A DNA stretch of 64,000 nt from PALSA-607 sp963825425 (GCA_963825425.1 CAWGTF010000013.1:1-64000); one strand, 5' to 3'; counted from the first letter of the stretch, positions 15,774 through 24,945 are shown. Made by a program: numbers and translations. Notes: a model not told the origin generated them from the letters alone.

Positions 15774-16460
15774 TTAGCCGGCCGAACGCGACCGCCAACG
15801 ACCGCCGGTGCTCGCCAAGGGCCTGGCGGTTTCCGTCGGCTCAACGGTCTCGCCCACGTCGAGCGCGGCGGCCAGCGGACCATCGATCAGCGGACCGGTG
15901 CCGTCGTCGTCCATCTGTGGGACGTCCCTGCCGACCAAGCCGCCAAGCGAGTCGCCAAACGACTCACCGAGCGAGACGCCCCAGTCGGTGGAACCGGGCG
16001 ACGTGCCCGCACCCTCGTCGCCGTCCTCGTCATCGGAATCGTCCACCGATGGCATCACGCCGTCCGCGCCCGTGGCTTCGACGGATGGCTGCACAGTCCG
16101 TTCCACCCGCTTGATGATGGTGGTGGCTCGACCCAGATCCGGCCCGACCGCCATCGCGTCGATGTCGACCGACTGCCGCTTGTCGCCGTCCTTGGTCTCG
16201 TAGGGCCGCACCGACAACCGGCCGATCACGATGACCGACGTCCCCTTCTTCAGGGACATGTACACGTTCTCTGCGAGGGCGCGCCAGCAGGTGACGCTGG
16301 TGAAGAGGGTGTCGCCGTCCTTCCACTCCCCAGTCGCGCGGTCGAACCGGCGCGGGGTCGACGCGAGGCGAAACGATGCGACTGGCTGTCCGTCCTTCGT
16401 ATATGCCATCCGCGGTTCGGCGACGAGGTTGCCGACCACGGTGACTTGCGTGTCGAACAT
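15774..16460 (-). CDS. ssb: Single-stranded DNA-binding protein (paralogue without the usual acidic tip)
   Basis: The N-terminal ~115 residues form an OB fold typical of SSB: MFDTQVTVVGNLVAEPRM, FRLASTPRRFD, SVTCWRALAENVYMSLKKG, VIVIGRL. A long acidic Asp/Glu/Gly region follows. The protein (228 aa) ends GGRWRSRSAG rather than in the DD(E/I)PF tip that recruits partner proteins, so it is probably a secondary SSB or truncated by an indel. ATG 16460 follows an AAGGAG site. It stands alone upstream of tRNA-Arg. Confidence 0.88.
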   Translation of the reverse strand: MFDTQVTVVGNLVAEPRMAYTKDGQPVASFRLASTPRRFDRATGEWKDGDTLFTSVTCWRALAENVYMSLKKGTSVIVIGRLSVRPYETKDGDKRQSVDIDAMAVGPDLGRATTIIKRVERTVQPSVEATGADGVMPSVDDSDDEDGDEGAGTSPGSTDWGVSLGESFGDSLGGLVGRDVPQMDDDGTGPLIDGPLAAALDVGETVEPTETARPLASTGGRWRSRSAG

Positions 16461-16620
16461 GGTTCTCCTTCCGGGTGCGGCTGCCTGCCGCATGTAAGGA
16501 GAGTGGTGTCCGGGCACCGTCGAGACGGGCCATCAGGCACCGGCTGTGGACGGCGGCAGGCCGCGCCCACCTGTGGATATCGACCCCGTGGCGTAATCTT
16601 TGACCGCCCTGAGTGGGTGA

Positions 16621-16694
16621 GCGCCCGTAGCTCAGACGGATAGAGCACCTGCCTTCTAAGCAGGACGTCGCAGGTTCGAATCCTGCCGGGCGCG
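16621..16694 (+). tRNA. tRNA-Arg (anticodon TCT)
   Basis: A 74-base cloverleaf: acceptor GCGCCCG pairs with CGGGCGC, D-arm GCTC...GAGC, anticodon arm CCTGC-CTTCTAA-GCAGG with TCT at the centre, T-arm GCAGG-TTCGAAT-CCTGC, discriminator G. CCA is not encoded. It reads AGA codons. Confidence 0.96.
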
Positions 16695-16701
16695 CTTCAG
16701 A

Positions 16702-18522
16702 TCAGAGGTCGAGCACAACGTCGTCGCGTGGTTGCGAGCAGCAGATGTACACGCTTCCGTCGGCCGCAGGTTCAATCGGGTCGGGGCTGTACTCGACGTT
16801 CCCCGCGATGATCGTCGTCTCGCAGGTCTGGCAGACACCCGTGCGACATGACCAGCGAACCGGTACGTCGCAAGCCTCGGCGAGTTCGAGCAGCGTGTTG
16901 TAGTCGCCGCGCCACGGGATCGTGAGGTCGCTGCGCGCGAACGTGATCGTGGGCCCGGGTCCGGGCTTGCCGGAAGGTCGGTGAGGTGCCCGCACGGATG
17001 CCGCAGCGATCCCGGGTGTCACGCTCGGCGCCGGCCCGAACGGTTCGGTGTGGACACGCGAGCCATCGAGACCCAGGGCGCCCAAGCCGGCGCTGATGTC
17101 ATTCATGAAGGCGGCCGGCCCGCAGACGTAGGCCTCGGCGTCGGCTGGCGGCGTCAGTCCGGCGAGGATCGACGCGGTGAGATGTCCCGCGCTGTCGAAG
17201 TCACGACCTTCGAGGTCACTCGGGTCCGGACGGCTGTAATACACGTGCGTCCGCACATTCGGCAATGAGGCAAGCAGTGTTCGGGTCTCAACGGCGAACG
17301 GGTGCTCGTGACCGTTGCGTGCGGTGTACAGCCACCAGATCTCTCGGTCTGAGCGCTGCTGCACCAGTGACTGAAGCATGGCAAGCACCGGGGTCGCCCC
17401 GATCCCCGCACTGATCAAGAGCACGGGTGCACGCGTCTGATCGAGGATGAACGTCCCGCGGGGTGCGGCGATGTCGAGTTGGTCACCGACGGCGAGCCGG
17501 GTGTGCAGGTAGCCGCTCGCCGCGCCGTCAGGTTCACGCTTGACTGTGACTCGGTAGTAGCCGGCGCCGGGTGGCCCGGAGAGCGAGTAGTTGCGCAGCA
17601 ACGGCCGCTGCTTCTCGTCCCGTTGGACCCGCACGGTAAGAAACTGACCCGGGCGGGCCGCCGGTAATGGAGCGCCGGCGGGGTCGTCAAGGCGAATCGA
17701 GATCGCCGAGTCGCTTTCGCGGGTGATTGCGCTGACGGTGAGGTGGCGGAAGCCAGGCCACGCAGGGGGTGGGCTCGCGACCACAAGGCCGGCGTTGCCA
17801 CCGCCGGGCTTGTCATGCAGCAGCTCTCGAAACGAGGTCTGCCAGCCGGGGCTGAGGGCGGGAATCTGCAGCGCTCGGAGCAATCCTTGGCGCGTGTGCC
17901 CTGGGAGGTAGAGCAGCGCGTCGACGTCGGCGACCGTCATATTCTCAGGCCCTGAAGAGAGCTTGGTGATCGTGTCTCCTGCTTGCACCTCACCCTCTTC
18001 GATCACGCGGAAATAGAAGCCCGGACGATGGTGCGACACCAGCAACGCGGGGATCCGCGGATCGTTCATCCGGATCCCGACGCGATAGCAGGTGACGCGA
18101 GGTTGCGATACCTCGAAGACCGCGCTACCAATCCGGTAGCGATCGCCAATGCAGACCTCGTTGTCGCCGAGTCCTTTCACGGTGAAGTTCTCGCCGAACT
18201 GTCCGTACCCGAAGTCGTGTCGGTCCAGCTCGCGTTCCCAGTACCGATACGACTCAATCTGGTAGACGAACACCGCCCGCTGCTCACCGCCGTGCCCAGC
18301 CAAGTCGCCCTGACCGTCGCCGTCAACGTTGAGCTTGCCGACCCGACGAGGACCCACAACGGGGTCCTTGAACACGCCAGTAAAGACGGTCTTCCCTTGC
18401 CAGGACACGTCTTTCGGCAAGCCAACGTTGACCGACAACAACACCCCGACAGGCTCGGTGTCCGCCTGGTTCGACACTCGCACGTCACGCCGCCGTTCGG
18501 AGCCGGCGCTACGAACTGACAA
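16702..18522 (-). CDS. MOSC domain - FAD/NAD reductase - [2Fe-2S] ferredoxin fusion
   Basis: A three-part soluble protein of up to 606 aa. Residues ~25-200 are a YiiM-like MOSC domain (LVSHHRPGFYFRVIEEG; conserved Cys in QPRVTCYRVG), which carries Moco. Residues ~265-480 are an oxygenase-type reductase (RNYSLSGPPG for FAD, ISAGIGATPVLAML for NAD(P)H). The last ~85 residues are a plant-type ferredoxin with SCRTGVCQTCE and a later Cys for the cluster. It would shuttle electrons from NAD(P)H to a Mo centre, perhaps reducing N-hydroxylated compounds as YiiM does. Start is uncertain: TTG 18522 or GTG 18483/18477; it overlaps msrA. Confidence 0.85.
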   Translation of the reverse strand: MSVRSAGSERRRDVRVSNQADTEPVGVLLSVNVGLPKDVSWQGKTVFTGVFKDPVVGPRRVGKLNVDGDGQGDLAGHGGEQRAVFVYQIESYRYWERELDRHDFGYGQFGENFTVKGLGDNEVCIGDRYRIGSAVFEVSQPRVTCYRVGIRMNDPRIPALLVSHHRPGFYFRVIEEGEVQAGDTITKLSSGPENMTVADVDALLYLPGHTRQGLLRALQIPALSPGWQTSFRELLHDKPGGGNAGLVVASPPPAWPGFRHLTVSAITRESDSAISIRLDDPAGAPLPAARPGQFLTVRVQRDEKQRPLLRNYSLSGPPGAGYYRVTVKREPDGAASGYLHTRLAVGDQLDIAAPRGTFILDQTRAPVLLISAGIGATPVLAMLQSLVQQRSDREIWWLYTARNGHEHPFAVETRTLLASLPNVRTHVYYSRPDPSDLEGRDFDSAGHLTASILAGLTPPADAEAYVCGPAAFMNDISAGLGALGLDGSRVHTEPFGPAPSVTPGIAAASVRAPHRPSGKPGPGPTITFARSDLTIPWRGDYNTLLELAEACDVPVRWSCRTGVCQTCETTIIAGNVEYSPDPIEPAADGSVYICCSQPRDDVVLDL

Positions 18523-19036
18523 CCTCGCTGCGATGCGGAAGCTTCCAGTTCGGGCGTGGGTAGTGGCACGTGTAGCCGTTCGGGTACTTCACCAGGTAGT
18601 CCTGGTGCTCCGGCTCGGCCTCCCAGAACGGCCCGACCGGCTCGACCTCGGTGACCACGGTGCCGGGCCACAGGCCCGAGGCGTTGACGTCGGCGATGGT
18701 GTCGAGCGCGACCCGCTTCTGCTCGTCGTCGGTGTAGTAGATGGCCGAGCGATAGCTGGCGCCGACGTCGTTGCCCTGACGATTGCGGGTCGTCGGGTCG
18801 TGCACCTGGAAGAAGAACTCGAGAAGGTCGCGGTACGACGTCTGCGTCGGATCGAAGATGATCTCGATCGCCTCGGCGTGCGACCCGTGGTTGCGATAGG
18901 TCGCGTTCGCGACGTCGCCGCCGGTGTATCCGACCCGGGTAGAGATCACGCCGGGACGGCGGCGAATGAGGTCCTGCATTCCCCAAAAGCACCCACCGGC
19001 CAAAACGGCCCGCTCTGTCGTGTCCGTCATCGCCAT
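18509..19036 (-). CDS. msrA: Peptide-methionine (S)-S-oxide reductase
   Basis: The 175-aa enzyme has the active-site GGCFWGMQDL motif, GYTGGDVANATY, HAEAIEIIFDP and DYLVKYPNGYTCHYP, all hallmarks of MsrA. It reduces methionine-S-sulfoxide in oxidised proteins using the catalytic Cys of GCFW. ATG 19036 or 19030 may start the gene. It is probably cotranscribed with the MOSC fusion, linking it to redox repair. Confidence 0.95.
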   Translation of the reverse strand: MAMTDTTERAVLAGGCFWGMQDLIRRRPGVISTRVGYTGGDVANATYRNHGSHAEAIEIIFDPTQTSYRDLLEFFFQVHDPTTRNRQGNDVGASYRSAIYYTDDEQKRVALDTIADVNASGLWPGTVVTEVEPVGPFWEAEPEHQDYLVKYPNGYTCHYPRPNWKLPHRSEVVSS

Positions 19037-19105
19037 GCTCCCATCGGTTCGCCAGCGTCAAACTGGTGCAACGCGTGAACCAACTTTAGTCGTCGAAACT
19101 TCCCG

Positions 19106-21382
19106 TCAGGAGCTGGCGCTCGGCACGCGCGCGTCCTGAGCATCGACAACCGCGATGGCCGCGATGTTGACGATGTCGGTGACCTCGGCACCTCGGCTCA
19201 GCACGTGTACCGGCTTCGCCATGCCGACCAGGATCGGGCCAATCGCGACCGCTCGACCGAGGTGCTGCAGCAGCTTGTACGCAACATTCGCGGCCTCGAG
19301 GCTGGGAAAGACCAGAACGTTCGCTTCCCCGAGGAGAGTCGAGAACGGGTAGTCGTCGCCGCGCAGCTGAGGCGACAGCGCGACGTCGGCCATGAGCTCG
19401 CCGTCGACCATCAGATCCGGACGGCGCTGCTTCACCAGCGCGGTCGCGATGGCCATCTTGGCCGACCTCGGATGACGCGTCGAGCCGAAGTTCGAAAACG
19501 ACAGCAGCGCCACTCGCGGCTCCATCCCGAATGCTCGGGCGCGGTCAGCCGCCATCACCGCGATATCGGCGAGCTCCTCGGCGGAAGGGTCGAAGTTCAC
19601 GGTCGGGTCGGTGAGAACGACTGCGCGCCCGTCTTCGCTGATCATCAGATACAGACCCGCGGCACGTGACACTCCCGCCGCCGTGCCGATGACCTCAAGC
19701 GCGGGACGGATCACGTCGGGGTAGTGGTAGGTGAGCCCGGACACGAACCCGTCGGCGTCCCCCATCTCGACCATCATCGCGCCGAAGTAGTTCGGCTGGA
19801 GCAGCAACACCTCAGCCTCGCGCCGCGTGATGCCCTTGCGTTGCCGCTTCGTGTGAAGCGCTTCCGCGTACCGCTCGATGTCACCAAAGCTCGCTGGGTC
19901 GACGATCTGGATCGGTGTGCTGATGTGCGCGTCTTCCATCGTCGCGCGGATCACAACATCACGGCCCAGCAGGATCGGGATACCGATCCCGTCCTCGACA
20001 AGGCGCGCAGCCGCACGAATAATCTTGCGTTCCTCGCCCTCGGAGAACACGATCCGCTTCGGGCCGGTCTGCGCCTTCCTGCTGACCACGCTCATCACTT
20101 CGCGTCCGCGCGTCAGCCGGTTGGCGAGCGCGTCGGCGTAGGCCTGCACGTCGATTCGCACGCGGGCGACGCCAGATTCCATCGCCGCGGCCACCACAGC
20201 TGGCGCAACGCGCAAGGGAACCCTCGGATCGAGTGGCTTCGGGATGAGGTACTCCGGTCCGAACCGCAGGCTGTCGAGGCCGTACGCGCGGAGCACGGAG
20301 TCAGGAACGTCTTCCCTGGCAAGCTCGGCGAGCGCCCTCGCGGCTGCGACTTTCATGCCATCGTCGATCGCCGTCGCACGAACGTCGAGCGCGCCACGGA
20401 AGATGAAGGGGAAACCCAAGACGTTGTTCACTTGGTTGGGATAGTCGGATCGGCCGGTCGCCATGATGACGTCGCTGCGCGCCGCTTTCGCGTCGGGATA
20501 GCTGATCTCCGGATCCGGATTGGCTAGCGCGAAAACGATTGGCCGATCGGCCATCGACTGCACCATTTCCTTCGTCACGGTGCCGGCGGCAGATACTCCG
20601 AGCAGGACGTCTGCCGAGGCAACGGCTTCGGCCAGCGTGCGGGCCGACGTACCGGAAGCGAATCGTTCCTTGTAGCGGTTCATTCCGTCTGTGCGACCGT
20701 TGAAGACGACACCTTTCGTGTCGCACAGCACGATGTTTTCCCTGCGCATGCCCAGTGCAACGAAGAACTCACAACACGCGATCGCCGCAGCGCCGGCACC
20801 GTTGCACACCATCGTGACATCGGCGATGTTCTTCTCCGCAAACTCGAGAGCGTTGAGCAGTGCAGCGCCGCTGATGATCGCCGTCCCGTGCTGATCGTCG
20901 TGGAAGACGGGAATATCCATCGTCGCGCGCAAGCGTTCCTCGATCTCGAAGCACTGTGGCGCACTGATGTCTTCGAGGTTGATGCCGCCGAAAGTCGGTT
21001 CCAGCGCCTTGACGACCCGCACGAAATCATCGGTGTCGGTCGCGTCGACCTCGATGTCGAAGACGTCGACGTCGGCAAAACGCTTGAACAGCAGCGCTTT
21101 GCCCTCCATAACCGGCTTACTGGCCAGCGGCCCGACGTTGCCGAGCCCCAGCACCGCGGTTCCGTTGGTCACGACGGCGACGAGGTTTCCGCGCGCCGTG
21201 TAACGGAAGGCCGCCAACGGGTCCTCGGCGATGTCCATAACCGGGACGGCGACACCTGGCGTGTAAGCCAGCGCAAGGTCGTGCTGCGTCGCGCAAGACT
21301 TCGTGATTGCGATCTCGATCTTTCCGGGGCGTCCCGAACTGTGGTACTCCCGGGCTTCGTCTGCCAGCATGCGCGTGTCCAT
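19106..21382 (-). CDS. maeB: NADP-dependent malic enzyme, MaeB type with phosphotransacetylase-like C-terminus
   Basis: The ~758-aa protein decarboxylates malate to pyruvate. The N-terminal malic domain shows LALAYTPGVAVPVMDIAEDP, GNLVAVVTNGTAVLGLGNVG, and FHDDQHGTAIISGAALLNAL; the NAD(P) domain shows CNGAGAAAIACCEFF. From about residue 430 a phosphotransacetylase-like domain follows (KRIVFSEGEERKIIRAAARL), which in MaeB is regulatory and senses acetyl-CoA rather than making it. ATG 21382 (MDTRMLADEAREYH) is preferred; GTG 21406 is possible. It is divergent from the VOC gene. Confidence 0.94.
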   Translation of the reverse strand: MDTRMLADEAREYHSSGRPGKIEIAITKSCATQHDLALAYTPGVAVPVMDIAEDPLAAFRYTARGNLVAVVTNGTAVLGLGNVGPLASKPVMEGKALLFKRFADVDVFDIEVDATDTDDFVRVVKALEPTFGGINLEDISAPQCFEIEERLRATMDIPVFHDDQHGTAIISGAALLNALEFAEKNIADVTMVCNGAGAAAIACCEFFVALGMRRENIVLCDTKGVVFNGRTDGMNRYKERFASGTSARTLAEAVASADVLLGVSAAGTVTKEMVQSMADRPIVFALANPDPEISYPDAKAARSDVIMATGRSDYPNQVNNVLGFPFIFRGALDVRATAIDDGMKVAAARALAELAREDVPDSVLRAYGLDSLRFGPEYLIPKPLDPRVPLRVAPAVVAAAMESGVARVRIDVQAYADALANRLTRGREVMSVVSRKAQTGPKRIVFSEGEERKIIRAAARLVEDGIGIPILLGRDVVIRATMEDAHISTPIQIVDPASFGDIERYAEALHTKRQRKGITRREAEVLLLQPNYFGAMMVEMGDADGFVSGLTYHYPDVIRPALEVIGTAAGVSRAAGLYLMISEDGRAVVLTDPTVNFDPSAEELADIAVMAADRARAFGMEPRVALLSFSNFGSTRHPRSAKMAIATALVKQRRPDLMVDGELMADVALSPQLRGDDYPFSTLLGEANVLVFPSLEAANVAYKLLQHLGRAVAIGPILVGMAKPVHVLSRGAEVTDIVNIAAIAVVDAQDARVPSASS

Positions 21383-21461
21383 TCGCAGGTGCTCTTTGCT
21401 GCCCACGCTAGCCCCATCTACGATCCAGGAACACGGCACACCGAGCAGGCGGAGGCGACCG

Positions 21462-21830
21462 ATGCAGGTTTCGGTGGGCTATCTCGTGATCGACGCGACC
21501 GACCCCGAGCGGCTGGCCAGATTTTGGTGCGCGCTGCTCGGCGTCGAAGTCGACAGCACCATCGGAGACGGCCAGTTCGTCGTACTCTCGCCCACCAAAG
21601 ACGGCCTGACCGTCGGGTTCCAGAGAGTGCCGGAGCAGAAGACGAGCAAGAACAGAGTGCATCTGGATCTGGTCGTCGAGGATCTCGACGCCGCCACTGC
21701 GGAAATCGAATCGCTCGGCGGTCGCTGGGTCGAGCCTGGCACCACCCGAGACCTCGAGGGCTTCCAGTGGCGCATCATGGCCGACCCCGAGGGCAACGAG
21801 TTCGACATCGACGTGCTGCCACCCGACTAA
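21462..21830 (+). CDS. VOC-superfamily protein (glyoxalase/bleomycin-resistance fold)
   Basis: A 122-aa single VOC domain: MQVSVGYLVIDATDPERLARFWCALLG at the start (positions 21462 on), VHLDLVVEDLDAATAEIESLG in the middle and DPEGNEFDIDVLPP at the end. Metal ligands are probably in HLDL and the final NEFDI strand. Substrate is unknown. ATG 21462 follows GGAGGCGACC. About 80 bases separate it from divergent maeB. Confidence 0.88.
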   Translation: MQVSVGYLVIDATDPERLARFWCALLGVEVDSTIGDGQFVVLSPTKDGLTVGFQRVPEQKTSKNRVHLDLVVEDLDAATAEIESLGGRWVEPGTTRDLEGFQWRIMADPEGNEFDIDVLPPD

Positions 21831-21843
21831 CGGTCGCTACGAA

Positions 21844-22683
21844 TCACGACCGAGCCGAGAGAGCCAACCGCCGTTCGACGTTGCGTTGCTCCACTGCCAC
21901 CTGGTGTTGGCGGTTGCTGCGAACTAGCAAAGCAACGCCTGCCAGGGTCAAGGCGACGCCGCCCACGAGCATCGCGACTGCGCCGCGCCGGATGTCGGCG
22001 AGGCTGTGCTCAGGTGTCATGAAAGTGCCCTCTGCATACATCCCGCCGGCGATCGCCACATAGATCGGGACGCCGGCCGTGACCAGCCAGAGTTTCAGCC
22101 GCGGACTCGGCCGCCAGCTGGCGGGATCCCGTCCGAGGATCGGCACCCAGAACAGCAGACCGCACGTGAGGAAGTAGACGTGCACGAACTCGTGGAAACC
22201 GAGGTTGCGCTCGGAAAGGCGATACAGCGGGGTCAGGAGATAACCGGCCATCGACCCGTAGTAGTCCAGCGGTACGAGCACTGCGGCGGTCATGCCAGTC
22301 ACCAACCGCATGCTCGGGTCGTGCAGGATGCCAGCGACGAATCGACGCACCGGCGGCGACCCCGCGGCCAGGCACAGCCGCACCGGTGCACCGAGGGCTA
22401 GCAACGGCGCGGCGAGCATCATCAAAACGAGATGCTGCGTCATGTGCACCCAGAGCAGGTCGTCGTCGTAACCGGCGAATCCCGACTGCAGCACCAGCGC
22501 GAGGGACAGCAGACCGAGCCCGAAACACACCGAACGGCCCCTGGGCCAGGGGCGCCCGCTGCGCCGCAGTCGGACGACCCCGAAGGTGTAGAGGGCTGCC
22601 GCGATGCACTGAAGTGCGATCCCGACCAGAGCAATGGTGTCGGTCTGCCAATCCGTGACCACGCGGGCCCAGCTGATGCTCAC
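21844..22683 (-). CDS. CtaG/caa3-type cytochrome oxidase assembly-like membrane protein
   Basis: A polytopic membrane protein of about 279 aa with 7 predicted helices. The motif DDDLLWVHMTQHLVLMMLAAPLLALG and the FHEFVHVYFLTCGLLFWVPI segment, rich in His, are typical of the caa3_CtaG family found with copper-containing oxidases. The GTG at 22683 is preferred over upstream frames because a GAGGG site precedes it. Whether it assembles copper centres is inferred; it sits beside the CO dehydrogenase locus, whose enzyme also uses copper. Confidence 0.85.
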   Translation of the reverse strand: MSISWARVVTDWQTDTIALVGIALQCIAAALYTFGVVRLRRSGRPWPRGRSVCFGLGLLSLALVLQSGFAGYDDDLLWVHMTQHLVLMMLAAPLLALGAPVRLCLAAGSPPVRRFVAGILHDPSMRLVTGMTAAVLVPLDYYGSMAGYLLTPLYRLSERNLGFHEFVHVYFLTCGLLFWVPILGRDPASWRPSPRLKLWLVTAGVPIYVAIAGGMYAEGTFMTPEHSLADIRRGAVAMLVGGVALTLAGVALLVRSNRQHQVAVEQRNVERRLALSARS

Positions 22684-22812
22684 CCGACCCTCATTGAAGG
22701 CTGCGTACCTGCTGGAGGGCGGCACGCCTCAGGCGGATCGAGGTTGGACCAATAGCCAGAACTCCCCTGGCGACCCGGCGCACCATGATCGCCACGATCA
22801 GGCAGCACGCCA

Positions 22813-23931
22813 TCACATCACCGCCACGGGTGCTTCATGGATCGGCCGTTCGCTGTCGGTCAGCGGCCGGATCTCGGTGCGACCGGTGCGCACCGAGATG
22901 ATCTCTGCACAGATCGACACGGCCGTCTCCTCCGGCGTCCGGGCCCCTAGATCGAGACCGATCGGGGCATGGAGCCGCGCGATGCCGGCGTCGTTGACGC
23001 CCGCCGCCCGTAGCCGCGCGAGCCGGTCGCTGTGCGTACGCCTGCTCCCCATCACTCCGATATACCCGACCTCCGTGTCGAGTGCAGCGATGATCGCGGG
23101 CAGGTCGAACTTGGCGTCATGGGTGAGCACGCACAAGACGTCCCGCGGGGTCAGCTTCTCCTGCATTCCGCGCAGGTAGCGATCCGGCCAGTCGACCACA
23201 ACCGCGTCGGCCATCGGGAACCGCGCCGCGGTGGCGAAGGCCGGCCGGGCATCACACACCATGACGCGAAAACCGAGCACCCGTGCCATCCGGACCAACG
23301 CCGCCGTGAAGTCGACCGCGCCGAAGATGATCATGCGGGGCGGCGCAACAAACGACTCAATGAAGACCGAAAGTTCCTCGCGGCCAACCTCGCCGCGGGT
23401 GCCGTAGCGCCGCACGCGAGTCGAGCCCGCCGCAAGTTCACCCACCAGGTCGCGAGTCACGACCCGATCGAGATCACAATCCCCGAGGCTCCCAATCGAA
23501 CCACTTGCCGGCCGATACAAGATCTTCGCGCCGGCATGGGGGCCAGCCACCACGGTCGCGAGCGCTACGGGCTCGTCGGCGCGTAACGCCGCGAGCAGCT
23601 GCTCCTGCACATCGGCGTCCCATTCCAGCGGCTCGACGAATAGCCGGATGGTGCCTCCGCAGGTCAGCCCGACGGCGAATGCGTCCGCGTCGGAGTAGCC
23701 AAACGTGTGCAAACTCCGGTCACCAGTGACAAGTGATTCGAGCGCGGCCTCCATGACGGCGCCCTCGACGCAACCCCCCGAAACGGAGCCGGCGACCTCG
23801 CCGTCCTCGCAGACCGCCATGCTCGCACCAGGGTCTCGGGGGCCTGATCCTTCGATATCGACAACCCGCGCGATCGCGACCCGCCGACCCGCCCGGCGCC
23901 ATTGGTCGATCTCACCGACGAGTTCCTTCAC
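22813..23931 (-). CDS. XdhC/CoxI-family molybdoenzyme maturation factor
   Basis: The protein (372 aa from GTG 23931) has the N-terminal XdhC domain (KELVGEIDQWRRAGRRVAIA, SGPRDPGASMAVCEDGEVAGSVSGGCVEGAV) and a C-terminal Rossmann XdhC_C domain (PPRMIIFGAVDFTAALVRMA, THDAKFDLPAII, VGYIGVMGSRRTH). XdhC proteins bind Moco and help sulfurate it for xanthine or CO dehydrogenases. Divergent from coxM, so it likely serves CoxL. An upstream ATG at 23979 is open but would sit inside the CCTAAG palindrome, so I prefer GTG 23931. Confidence 0.9.
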   Translation of the reverse strand: MKELVGEIDQWRRAGRRVAIARVVDIEGSGPRDPGASMAVCEDGEVAGSVSGGCVEGAVMEAALESLVTGDRSLHTFGYSDADAFAVGLTCGGTIRLFVEPLEWDADVQEQLLAALRADEPVALATVVAGPHAGAKILYRPASGSIGSLGDCDLDRVVTRDLVGELAAGSTRVRRYGTRGEVGREELSVFIESFVAPPRMIIFGAVDFTAALVRMARVLGFRVMVCDARPAFATAARFPMADAVVVDWPDRYLRGMQEKLTPRDVLCVLTHDAKFDLPAIIAALDTEVGYIGVMGSRRTHSDRLARLRAAGVNDAGIARLHAPIGLDLGARTPEETAVSICAEIISVRTGRTEIRPLTDSERPIHEAPVAVM

Positions 23932-23970
23932 GTCCGCATCGTGCGGCCGCCACCGGCGCGTGTCCAGCGA

Positions 23971-23988
23971 CCTAAGCATTCACTTAGG
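23971..23988. promoter_or_regulatory. Perfect inverted repeat between xdhC and the cox operon (candidate operator)
   Basis: CCTAAG, six bases, CTTAGG. It contains a T-N12-A core, close to LysR-type boxes. It lies directly upstream of a -35-like TTGACA (23994-23999) for the cox operon and between two divergent transcription units. A LysR gene ends the locus, making it a candidate ligand for this site. Confidence 0.5.
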
Positions 23989-23993
23989 TGCCG

Positions 23994-24024
23994 TTGACAA
24001 CGTTGCCGTCCACGCCCGGATACT
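23994..24024 (+). promoter_or_regulatory. Candidate cox operon promoter
   Basis: TTGACA at 23994-23999 (perfect -35 consensus) and GATACT at 24019-24024 (4 of 6 to -10), spacer 19 bases, about 40 bases before the coxM start. The long spacer suggests an activator-dependent promoter. Confidence 0.4.
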
Positions 24025-24064
24025 GCGGGCAGGGACCGGGGCAAGCAAGAGTGAGGGGTCCACC

Positions 24065-24943
24065 ATGCAGGTACCTGCACCGTTCGAGTACCAACGGGCC
24101 AGCAGTGTCGGAGAAGCGATCGGGCTCATGGAGCGGCTGGGCAGTTCGGCCCGATTGGTCGCAGGCGGCCACAGCTTGTTGCCGATGATGAAGCTTCGGC
24201 TGGCGAACTTCGAGTACCTGATCGACATCAACGATCTGCACGACGAGCTGGGTTACATCACCGTCGAGCCAACCCAGATCAGGGTGGGTGCGCTGACTCG
24301 TCACCGCGAACTGCTGGAGTCGCAGGATCTCGGCGCAGCCTTCCCGATCTTCCAGGACGCCGAGCGGGTGATCGCCGATCCCGTCGTTCGCAACCGGGGC
24401 ACGATCGGCGGCTCGCTCTGTCAGGCTGACCCGTCCGAAGATCTCTCCGCTGTCTGCACGACGCTCGACGCCAGCTGTGTGATCCGCGGCAGCGGTGGCG
24501 AGCGAGTCGTGACGATGGAGGACTTCTATCGCGGGCCGTACGAAACGGCGGTCGGTGACGGCGAGATCCTCATCGAGGTACGGCTGCCCATCAAGCCGGG
24601 CGGCTCGAGCGCCTACGAGAAGGTCGAGCGGCGAGCCGGCGACTGGGCGGTCGTCTCCTGCGGCGCCGCAGTCTGGATGCAGGACGGGGTCATCACTGAC
24701 GCGCGCGTGGGTCTCGCGGCCGTAGGGCCGAACACGACTGGCATTCCGGCGATCTCCCAAGCTCTGCGCGGACACGCACCGACCGAAGATCTGTACGCCC
24801 AGGCCGGCGCGATTGCAGCCGAGAGCTGCACGCCAAGCACCGACATGCGCGGCAGCATCGAGTACAAACGCCACCTCGCGAACGAGCTCACCCGGCGGGC
24901 ATTGCGCCGCGCTGTCGCCCGTATCAATGGAACAGAGGTCTGA
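24065..24943 (+). CDS. coxM: Aerobic CO dehydrogenase, FAD-binding medium subunit
   Basis: The 292-aa protein has the FAD-binding fold of the CO dehydrogenase medium subunit: AGGHSLLPMMKLRL near residue 40 binds the pyrophosphate and RNRGTIGGSLCQADPSEDL near residue 110 holds the flavin (the TIGGS motif). The C-terminal domain (roughly 175-290) is the CO_deh_flav_C type. It passes electrons from the iron-sulfur subunit to the membrane quinone pool. ATG 24065 follows a GAGGGG site and starts the cox operon. Confidence 0.95.
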   Translation: MQVPAPFEYQRASSVGEAIGLMERLGSSARLVAGGHSLLPMMKLRLANFEYLIDINDLHDELGYITVEPTQIRVGALTRHRELLESQDLGAAFPIFQDAERVIADPVVRNRGTIGGSLCQADPSEDLSAVCTTLDASCVIRGSGGERVVTMEDFYRGPYETAVGDGEILIEVRLPIKPGGSSAYEKVERRAGDWAVVSCGAAVWMQDGVITDARVGLAAVGPNTTGIPAISQALRGHAPTEDLYAQAGAIAAESCTPSTDMRGSIEYKRHLANELTRRALRRAVARINGTEV

Positions 24944-24945
24944 TC

